A stretch of DNA of 64,000 bases. Source: Tricholoma matsutake. Its lineage: Eukaryota; Basidiomycota; Agaricomycetes; Agaricales; Tricholomataceae. Every line of letters starts with the position of its first letter. Position 1 is the first letter of the stretch. The notes under the pieces are model-generated. The model made no database searches. It was not told where the DNA came from and saw only the letters and a list, made by a program, of their open reading frames with translations. The position numbers and the translations under genes are program-made. Location: NCBI GenBank assembly GCA_026075535.2, contig AP026547.1:9796001-9860000 (forward strand), written 5' to 3'. Of the stretch, positions 55,661-64,000 are shown in pieces.

Positions 55661-58495
55661 TCCTGATGTCCAAGCACAAAGCGACCGACATTAGCAATAT
55701 ATGGTTCACAGAAAGTGAACGATATCCGATCTCCGAGTCACTGCCGGGGACGCGAGCTCGCTACTAAGTACATTCCTTAACCAATTCAAAGCAGCGGGGA
55801 TGATGATCTTTCTCCAAAGTGGACGCCATCACGCTGCTTCAAGTAGGCAGTGGGCACTGCTCTTCATTCCAGAAACGAGACTAAGTATCCGCCGATAGGC
55901 TAGGGTCTACTGAGGTGGATCCGGACGCCAAGGCGCTCACGATGGAGGTCTAATCGAGTTACTCCTATGCCACGCGTCTGTCATTGTAAGTGAATATTCG
56001 CCGTCTCTGTCCTTCTACTCAGTGGATTCTTTCATGTCAGTGGACAGTCTCGGTGCCGTGTGCTGATGAATCTCATACTGAGCCACGTAGCATCAACTAT
56101 GGTCGATTGATCACATGGACGTCAATATCATCGTGGTTCCTGGAAACCGCTCCTTCGTGACTTATCTATTGGCGAGAAGTAGAATTGTCGCTCAGGACGC
56201 GGAGTATTGACGTCTTTCCTTCAGAATGACTCGCTGATCCGACGGTGATACTTGCTCCATGATCCGGACGGAAATCAAGGAACTGTCACATCATCAAACA
56301 TATCTGAGCCAAACGGACACAACGTGCGAGCGATTTTACGTCGACACCACACACACACAAGATAAGTGCGATCTTTCCTTTTCTCATATTCCTAGTCTTA
56401 TAACCCTTGATCGTTACTACGACGAGGAGAGATAAGCGCTGTCGTTGGAGAGGCATACGCTCGCGTAGACTGAGAAAGGAGACTCAAGTCAGGACGTTAA
56501 TCTCGTAAAGGATGCAGAACTCTTACCAATTTGCCGTTATGGTTGATTAGAGTGTCCAGAACCGCAGCAGTATCTCCTAGATGAGAAACGGAATTTTTGG
56601 GATGCCGAGCGATCTCACGTATTCGACCTCGTTATGATGTATCATGTCGTCCGACTGACTTATCGCAAAGTTAGGCTTGCCCAATATCACGATCTTGGAG
56701 CATAAGAATTTATAAGCAAGGATTCATGGGAGATCAATGAGAATATTTGATCTCCTTTTTTTTTTTCGTGTCAATTGTCTTGAGTCAAGAATCAGAAGGT
56801 ACATCATGAAATGGTGAGAGCGAACCACCGACATTGTTCTCGACTCTTCTTCGCCCAGTCTAAGGTTTCCTCTTAAAATGACAGTGATTTATAGTAAACG
56901 AATCGGAAACTGTCCTGTAATCCGAAGGTCTGATGTGAAACCGAGGCGCTCCGCTGTTGCGAAGTGTGCATGCCAGTGCGATGGGTTTGAGGGACGAGTG
57001 AACTCCAAGTCGCCATCCCCGACGTTCGTGGTTATTCACAGCCGAAGGGAGGCACCACGCAATTGGAGATGGATGCAAAGGAATAGGTTAGCGATCGCGA
57101 CGCGAGGAGACAATAACCAAAACGGGTAGTTTCCGAGGGCCGCAGTTTCCAACAAACGCCTCGGACAACTGATTACGCGCTCTCCAACGTATCATATGGT
57201 CAACAAAGGAGGAGACGGAACAGATGCAGTAAGTCCATCGGGCATCTTGAATGTAGCTCATCCTTCAAGTCGCTCATCCTTTCGGTTCGTTGCGGTTCAA
57301 CTTTTGGCGCAGGCACCTCCAGGCACCATTGTCAATTTTGAGTGATGGCCGGCAAAGTGCGTACCTAGGCGTACCTTTCCCGCTTTCCGCCCAGGCACCT
57401 CCAGTATACAAACTTCATGAATTCCATCGGTTGCAGTCGGTTGCCCTGAAAAGTTGCTCCCGGTGTGATTAAGAATTTAAGATTGTGTCGCTTCAATTGG
57501 GATCAAAATGAACTTCGGGCTGGTTCGCCATAATTTATCGATGTAGAAAACAATCCCTTTATGTATTTGATATTGCATTACAGAAGCTGCTGTCATTCAT
57601 CAGTCGCCCACCGGGAGCTTGGCCAGAACTTGGGAAAACATCGAGAGCGGCGAACTGAGCTTTTCCAATTGAGCAGTCTGAGTAACGATACGCTCGACTC
57701 GCGTCACATGACAAGCATCTGCGATCAATCGATCAAGGGGAATTTTTTGAAGTCTTTAGGAAAATATTTCCAGGAGATCAAACCCAGGGACCGGTTACCA
57801 TTCAAGACAGATAGAGTTGTGATAGAGCTTTGACTTCTCTCACAACCATGACCCTGTTGAATTTGAGTACGAACCGATTTTGCTATAGTAAGTTTTCTAC
57901 CATGACAGCTCTCTTATGTGTGCTACCTTACGTTGACCTTGCGTGCGTAGTGATGGGCCATACATACATTTGTGCAACACATATCCAACCAGTGTCCTAG
58001 GCAACGACTCGGAGAGGGTTTCAGTGTAAATATCTAATGTGCACAGGGCCTCCGTCATTTCTTCCAGCTCGATGACGACGGCAGCCCAATTTCAACGCTT
58101 ATGTTATGGCTGTCCCTGAAGACCGTCATAACCCTGACACCTACCATAATGAAAACGAGGAAATTGCAGCTAGCACTTATCGATTGGTCGGTCTTGTCTT
58201 GGATCGCGTCCATACGGGGTGCGTCTTCGCGTAATCGGACATGGTTCACCAAGGCCTGTGGCTATCTCAAGCAAATCCAACCCTGAATATTGGAGTCACA
58301 GAGCAAGGGGTCATTCGCAATTCAATGGTTTGTGCAGATCAAACGGACGTAACTGTCACCGAAGGATGCAAATGGGTTTGGGCACTTGTTCTCTCATTAT
58401 TGTTATGCTAATACTGACTCATCCAGCAGGGATTCATCACACGAGGGCTAGCAGGACGTGTACGAGTCCGTCCTTAACAGAAAGCCGGAAGAGGG

Positions 58496-58502
58496 TATAT
58501 AA
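58496..58502 (+). promoter_or_regulatory. TATA box of FAD oxidase copy 3
   Basis: TATATAA in GGGTATATAAGG, 54 bp before the ATG at 58,556. Confidence 0.7.
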
Positions 58503-58555
58503 GGTGTACCCGGTAAGCATTCACCATTGTAACATCACCTATCGATTAAACCAGA

Positions 58556-60479
58556 ATGATAGGCATTCGAACTCTCTTTGTGACAACTTTGTCCTTCGCT
58601 CTTGTCTTTGCAGATCTCAGGTCAAACCTCACGTCCGCTGGCATCAGCGCCGTTTTTCCTGGTGACAGTGGTTTTGGAAGTGCGAGTACACCCTGTACGT
58701 TATCGATTTTCACGCCCGCTGAATGCAGTCACAAACTACTAAACGAACGTTTGCAGATAATTTACGTTTTAGTTTCCAACCTGCTGTCATTACATATCCC
58801 AATACTTCACAAGATATTTCGAACATTATAAACATTGGAACGTCGTGGTCTCTCCAGATTGTTGCTCGCAGCGGCGGTGTATGTGCTTGGAACCTCTCCC
58901 AGGCAAAGCTATCACTAACTACCTAGAGAATTTAGCATAGTTATATTGCTAATGGGATCGGAGGACGTAACGGATCGCTTGTGGTCGACCTCAGCAACTT
59001 CAAGGGTATTACAGTAAATCCCTCGAACGGTACTGCGGTGATTGAGAGTGGAAATCGACTGGGGGACATTGCATTGGCGTTGAATGACGCCGGACGGGCT
59101 TTAGCGCATGGTATTTGTCCGTACGTCGGAATTGGTGGCCATGCAAGTACGCCGATCGATCTGCATCATTATTCCATTTTGATCTCTTCATGCAAGGCTT
59201 TGGCGGCTGGGGAATGACGTCACGCATGTGGGGACTCACTCTTGATAATATTCTATCCATCAACCTGGTCTTAGCAAACGGTACTATCGTCACAGCATCT
59301 CAGCATGAGAACTCCGATCTGTTCTGGGTACGTACTTGTTTTTTGAAGTGTTACGTATATTCAATTGATTCATCAGGGCATGAGAGGAGCAGGCAGTTCC
59401 TTTGGTATCACCACCTCAATTGAGGTTACCACACACCCTGCACCTCCGTCCGTTACGGTGTTTGAATATGATTGGGATCTGCCCGTCGCTGATGCCGCTA
59501 ACTCGCTGGCTGCATTTCAATCATTCGTCCAAACTAACATTCCCCCTGAACTTGGACCTTACTTCAACCTATCCAGAGGGTCCGCACCCGGGAGAGTCGG
59601 AATCCAACTTAGGGGGGGTTGGTATGGTCCTGCTGGTGGACTAAATTCGACTATCGACCCCTTGTTGAACCAGATACCCTCGAGTCCTCGAACGCTATTG
59701 AATGTAGGGACTTACATCAATAGTGTTCAGATCTTTGGGCACGACGCCGGGAACCCGAACATCAACACCAGCGGGGTTCCCGATTTCCATGACACCTTTT
59801 ACACCAAATGTATTATGACGCCAGAGGGTTCGCCGATGTCAAACTCGTCCATTACGGCGCTCATGAACTACCTTGGGAATGAAGGAGTTTCCTCTACTAC
59901 GGTGGGTGTATCTATTCAAGCATCTTGCAGTGCGGGGTCTGACGAATGCTTGATAGAAATGGTTCGTCCTGATCGAGCTGATCGGAGGCAACAACTCCGC
60001 GGTCAATGCTGTGGCACCGGATGCTACGGCTTTTGCGCATAGATCGTCAACGTTCACGATGTCGTTCTATGCTTCATCGTCGAACCTACTACCACCTTAT
60101 CCGCAGGATGGGTTCACGTTCGTCGAAGGTAGGCGACATTTTTTTCTCGATTCCGTGTTGTTTTTAAGTCCTCCTTCGTAGGCATGCAGAACAGCATCGT
60201 GTCAAACAGCCCTTCAAACTGGGATTATGGGTACGTGCTCGTGCATATCTATTTATAACGTCAAGACATAACTAATGCTACGTAGCGCATACCCTAATTA
60301 TCTTGATGACAGACTGGCAGACTGTAAGCTGCTTTCTTTTTCTATTATATCTCTCCTGATCCGTGCCGTTCGCAGGGCAACTCCGCTATTATAATACACA
60401 TTATACCCGCTTGCAGTCTATCAAGGATCGGTATGATCCCCACGATATCTTTAACTTCCCGACTGCTATAGGAGAATAA
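58556..60479 (+). CDS. Secreted FAD-linked oxidase, BBE-like/AA7 type, copy 3
   Basis: Nine exons: 58556-58694, 58757-58878, 58936-59146, 59197-59327, 59377-59901, 59957-60128, 60182-60230, 60286-60323 and 60376-60479; all introns are GT-AG and 49-62 nt, and the spliced length is 1,491 nt (496 residues). Signal peptide about residues 1-19. The FAD domain includes YNLRFSFQPAVITYP, RSGG-His88 and Cys148 in GICPYVGIGGH, the two flavin attachment residues of bicovalent AA7/BBE enzymes. The substrate domain holds WYGPAGGLNSTIDPLL and KWFVLIELIGGNNSAVNAVA. The C-terminal BBE region has GAYPNYLDDRLADW and YDPHDIFNFP. Differs from copy 2 at very few residues (AIGE end). Secretion and oxidation of oligosaccharide or a phenolic alcohol are family inferences. 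Confidence 0.93.
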
Positions 60480-60890
60480 ATTCCTGCCAGGGGCAGGACG
60501 TCTTTGCTTAGTGATTCAGTCGCTTTTTGTATGATATTGAATTAAGAAATACGTAGATTATTTGTTGTTTTACCGAAACTTGTTCCTGTAGAAATAAATT
60601 TTAGAAATGCAGACGATACTATCTACAAGTGGTACAGTAAGTGATGAGCTTCGGCGCGCTTAGGTGGATATTATTTGGATAGTATCTACTCACCTCAGTC
60701 TCATGTGGTACTGAGATGTCTAGTCTTAACTGGTAAGTGTATGTACTGTGGATCTAACAATTAGAATTCCGAGTGTGATAAAGGAAAAGATATGAAGAAA
60801 ACGAGCCAATGGGATGCGCTTAGGATGCGCATCACCAAGAGCGCTATCAATGGTAGGCCGTAGGCGATTCAACGGCGATTCAGATTCATC

Positions 60891-61433
60891 GGAATGAATC
60901 GTCTGTGAATCGCCACATCAGCAAAACGTGCACCTCGTCTTTAAGGTCTTTGGGGTGTTGTGGAAAGTTAAAATGCTAAAGCTCTCAAAGACCTGGAGAT
61001 GTACATCTTTGGATGAGACCTCGATGTCTTTGAGAGCGAGGTACATAGTCTCCAGCCACACTCACGAAGTCTGAATATATCAGCTCGTTTGCTCGGATCA
61101 TAAGGTAGCTTATATTTACCATGGATTAAGGATCGTGCCAGATCATCCTGCCAGAATTCGACGTATGAATGTGTCAGCTAAAATAACCACGAAGGTAGTA
61201 GGATTATGTAATTGATATAAATAAGCATAAACAGTGCCCAAATGTTCCCTATAAACTTTTGCACTTCAGTCATTTGATTTTATGGGCTCAAAGAGAGACA
61301 TTATATAAGCCAGAGTCAGACATGTGTGCAGTGTGCTTAGGGTTAGAATTGTAACAAGAGGTGATTAGTGGAATCTATAGGTGTGTTATTAACATATCTC
61401 ACAAGAATGGGTCAGAAATCAAATGTTATTATG
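60891..61433. other. Intergenic sequence, no gene seen
   Basis: Contains a short inverted pair around CTCTCAAAGAC...GTCTTTGAGAG (about 60,978-61,040). Otherwise no feature recognised. Confidence 0.5.
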
Positions 61434-61680
61434 AGTCCGAGGAACGAGGACTCATCTTTTTAACTCGACCAACCAGCCAACGAAAGTGATTTGTTAAGAG
61501 TGACGGCTGCTCGGCAAGTGATGGGGTTTTAACTCTGGCTGTGGAAAGGCTTACATTTTGAAGTCAGTCCGACTCAGCCCTGCACAACATTTCACACTCA
61601 GCGGGTTTTACCAACACACGGATTTTGAATGAAAAAGGAAACTGTCACACTCAGTCACACTTCCTCTGTTGAACACAGAT
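61434..61680. repeat. 245-bp direct repeat, copy 1
   Basis: Shares GAGGACTCATCTTTTTAACT, GGCTGCTCGGCA, ATTTTGAAGTCAGTC, CAGCGGGTTTTACC and AAGGAAACTGTCAC with 63,461-63,705 in the same order and strand, 2,027 bp apart. Confidence 0.85.
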
Positions 61681-61689
61681 AAATGTTGT

Positions 61690-63350
61690 TTGGGCCCTAG
61701 GTGACAATGCCACCGTCTCCCTCCTAACACCACCACCACCACTGCTCCGTCGACCTCTGCTGCCACCGCTTGCACGCCCACCAAACACAGCCACTCCCAA
61801 CAAACAAACAATGGGCCCAAACACCGATGTATGGCATTTGGGCCCCAGGTAAGTTTTGTTCTTTGTTGATTTGTATTTTTACTAACTAACTTCTTCATTT
61901 TCAGGTTAAAATATCTTGTAGCATCTGGCTCAAGGGACTGAGGGACAACCAACGACAGGCCTGCCATCAATGAACCGGGACAGGGATGGGGATGAGGGCA
62001 ATGCAGGATGACCATGGCCAGCAGCACAACAACACCCCGAACTGCTGCTGTTGCTTGTGGGGTGGAAATGGGGAGCTATAAGGCAAGGGGATGGCAACAC
62101 AACAGGGCAGGGAGGGGAGAATGACAATGGGGAGATGCTGCAGGTATTTTTTTTTATTCTTATTATTTTTTTGTTGCTAATATTTTTTATTTTATGATGA
62201 CGAAGATGACTGCCACCCCCGACCCCACTCCTCTGACCCTGCCACCCCAACTACCGCTACAAGCAACTGCTTGCAGGGTGGAAACAGGGAGCAGGGGGAG
62301 ATGAGGAGATGATGAATGCACCCACCCCACGCCTATGAGCACCTGCTCTTAGGGTGGTTCGCAGATGCAGAGGAATGGAGACAACAAGCACCAGCACCCA
62401 CCCCCCACTGCTGCAAGCATATGCTCATAGAGTGGTTTGGGTGCTATGACTACCTCTGATGAACATGATGAGCACCACAGGAGCAGCACCCCGACCCCCA
62501 CCACAAGCAACTGCTCGTGGGGCAGACACAGGGTTCAACAAGGACAGCAATGAGGCCCAGGAACAAGGCAGGCAGGGCGAGGAGACAACAGGCACGACCC
62601 AATGCCACCCACAACATGACGATGGCGACCTTGAGTAGGGCACGGCATGGGTAACCCTCGGGTATATTTTCTTATACCCCTACCTGTACCCATGAACACC
62701 GTACCCGCACAGGCAGGGGTATGGTGTTACCATGGGTTTTGTGGGTTACCTGTGGTTATTCATGGGTATTGATATTTTTCATTATGTTTGATAGGAAAAG
62801 ATCTTTGCATCTTCTCATGGGGGGTAAACCTGCGAGTTCACCTGACCAAAATCCAGGTACCAGCATACCCACACACCGTGGAAAAGGGTACGGTGTTGCC
62901 CAGGTATGGCAATCCCATACCCATACCCATACCCATGCATACCTGTGACCGGAAACACACAGTGTTACCCATACCTGTGCCGTGCCCTAACCTCGAGGAA
63001 TGGGCAGAGGACAACAACAAGGGGAGGACCACAAGGATGAACAGCAAGCACACCAGGTACGCCCAACAATGGGGAATGAATGAATGACCCAGCAACTGCC
63101 CCCAGCCCCGTGAGCCACTGCTTGTGGGGTGGATTGTGGGTGCTAGTAGCCAACGATGAAGGGCAATGGGGATGGGGACAAGGATGGGGACGACACCAGC
63201 ATGACAACACCAGCTGGCCACAAAGGGATGAGGACAAGGATGAGGAAGAAGATGGCAACCAGGACACCAGGAGAAGGAGAAGGAGAAGGAGATGATGCCA
63301 TGCCACCCCCACAGAAAACATGGGGGCAGGGGTTTTTTTTTCTATAATTT
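61690..63350. repeat. Composite modules and inverted blocks shared with 37-38 kb
   Basis: GGGCCCAAACACC and GGCATTTGGGCCC (about 61,812-61,845) precede GGTAAGTTTTG and an AG near 61,903. The AGCAACTGCTTG-type palindrome occurs near 62,048, 62,271, 62,338, 62,415, 62,506 and 63,115. 62,645-62,800 and 62,835-62,950 are inverted copies of 38,045-38,205 and 37,195-37,320, including (CCCATA)n runs. Frames here are repetitive and not convincing genes. Confidence 0.7.
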
Positions 63351-63460
63351 TTATTAATATATTTGTGCTGCCCCTCTCGTATTCACATGAGGGGTTGGCT
63401 TTTTTTATGTATATAATAATGTAGTCTCCTCCCTCACAATTGCATGAGAGAGTTAATTAC

Positions 63461-63705
63461 GAGTCTGAGGTATGAGGACTCATCTTTTTAACTCGATCAA
63501 CCACCCAGCAAAAGTGATACATTAAGTCTGATGGCTGCTCGGCAGGCTTCAGAGTTTCAAGTCTTTCTGAATGCAGGCTTATATTTTGAAGTCAGTCAAA
63601 CTCAGCCCCTTACATATTTTCACATTCAGCGGGTTTTACCGACATGCGGATTTTGAACAAAAAAGGAAACTGTCACGTTGAGTCACGCTTCCTCAACAAT
63701 GCTCA
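63461..63705. repeat. 245-bp direct repeat, copy 2
   Basis: Second copy of 61,434-61,680. It is again followed by a GGGCC-containing module (GTTTGTTGGGCC near 63,738, TTTAGGTTCTATTACC at 63,818) and the palindromic word TGCAAGTATCTGCTTGCAGG near 63,876. Confidence 0.85.
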
Positions 63706-64000
63706 GCAACACAATGTATGGCTGCAAACAAGTTGTTTGTTGGGCCTAAGTGTCAAGTTCTTCTCTTCTTTTCTCTTCTCTTTTCTTTTCAACTAACAAA
63801 TGTTTTGTTTTGATATTTAGGTTCTATTACCATGAGACAGCACCAAGACAGCAGACCTACATCTGCGCCACTGCTGCAAGTATCTGCTTGCAGGGTGGAT
63901 AATGGATCAGGATGACGATGGGGACAACTTGGCCCAGTGATGAGGATGAACAGCAAGGCACAGATGAGCCACCAGCACCCACCTACCAGACCCCTGCTGC

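Larger units (their letters stand above)
55664..60890. repeat. Right arm of the large inverted repeat
   Basis: Reverse complement of 18,915-24,200. The inner edge lies near GTCCAAGCACAAAGCG (55,658-55,675), inside the insertion that distinguishes copy 2 from copy 1. The outer edge lies near AACGGCGATTCAGATTC (about 60,873-60,890). 55,664-58,490 contains no recognised gene; short frames there mirror those of the left arm. Confidence 0.93.

Noticed and set aside
1..64000. CRISPR arrays, operons or bacterial regulatory sites
   Set aside because: The window is eukaryotic (spliced genes, LINE, LTR elements); the tandem repeats present lack spacer-repeat structure.

Overview
The window looks like a transposon-rich stretch of a filamentous basidiomycete genome, most likely an agaricomycete. 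The evidence is 49-62 nt GT-AG introns in compact genes, a fungal secreted FAD oxidase of the BBE-like/AA7 type, an RNF4/Slx8-like RING protein, a KDZ transposase with a CxC2-type cysteine cluster, a fungal LINE with RNase H and a terminal zinc knuckle, DIRS, Copia and Gypsy remnants, and DUF6589-like sequence. These assignments come from reading motifs; no database search was run.

Layout. 0-1.15 kb holds a repeat end, an ATGCAT cluster and a degenerate telomere-like block. 1.17-7.1 kb is an older, diverged copy of a segment carrying a FAD oxidase gene (copy 1) and the broken tail of a RING gene. 7.3-17.5 kb is a nest of elements: a DIRS-type tyrosine-recombinase retroelement, a Gypsy gag-protease relic split by a 1,312-bp hAT element with perfect 8-bp target duplications, a tRNA-like sequence and an LTR-like sequence. 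17.5-18.7 kb is a truncated DUF6589-like pseudogene. 18.9-24.2 kb (oxidase copy 2) and 55.7-60.9 kb (oxidase copy 3) are near-identical arms of a large inverted repeat about 31.5 kb apart. An intact two-exon RING gene follows copy 2 at 24.86-25.87 kb. Between the arms lie a second DUF6589-like fragment and a helicase fragment (26.4-27.4 kb), a LINE lacking its endonuclease region (29-32.2 kb), a fold-back hAT element (32.3-33.3 kb), a Copia fragment, a decayed Cys-cluster gene (36-37.3 kb), a complete 7.4-kb Gypsy element with 248-bp LTRs (38.2-45.6 kb), a TCGA-rich low-complexity tract, and a KDZ element with an unidentified second gene, both framed by GGGCCC-containing repeats (47.5-54.7 kb). 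60.9-64 kb carries a roughly 2-kb direct duplication and many copies of a dispersed palindromic module.

The only genes that look intact are three FAD oxidase copies, each nine exons and about 496-497 residues, and the RING protein of 317 residues. Almost everything else is transposon-derived and decayed. The decay is biased: most in-frame stops are TGA at positions where CGA (Arg) is expected or plausible, and the two LTRs of the Gypsy element differ almost only at CpG sites. This fits CpG methylation followed by deamination, or a RIP-like process, acting on the elements while the oxidase segments stay CpG-rich.

The observations most worth following up are a short composite repeat (GGGCCC inverted repeat, intron-like GTAAGT...AG segment, AGCAACTGCTTG palindrome) present at seven or more loci; the unidentified spliced gene sharing repeat boundaries with the KDZ transposase; a small membrane-protein ORF with its own TATA box between pol and the 3' LTR of the Gypsy element; and a correctly phased GGGAAAA slippery site at its gag-pol overlap.
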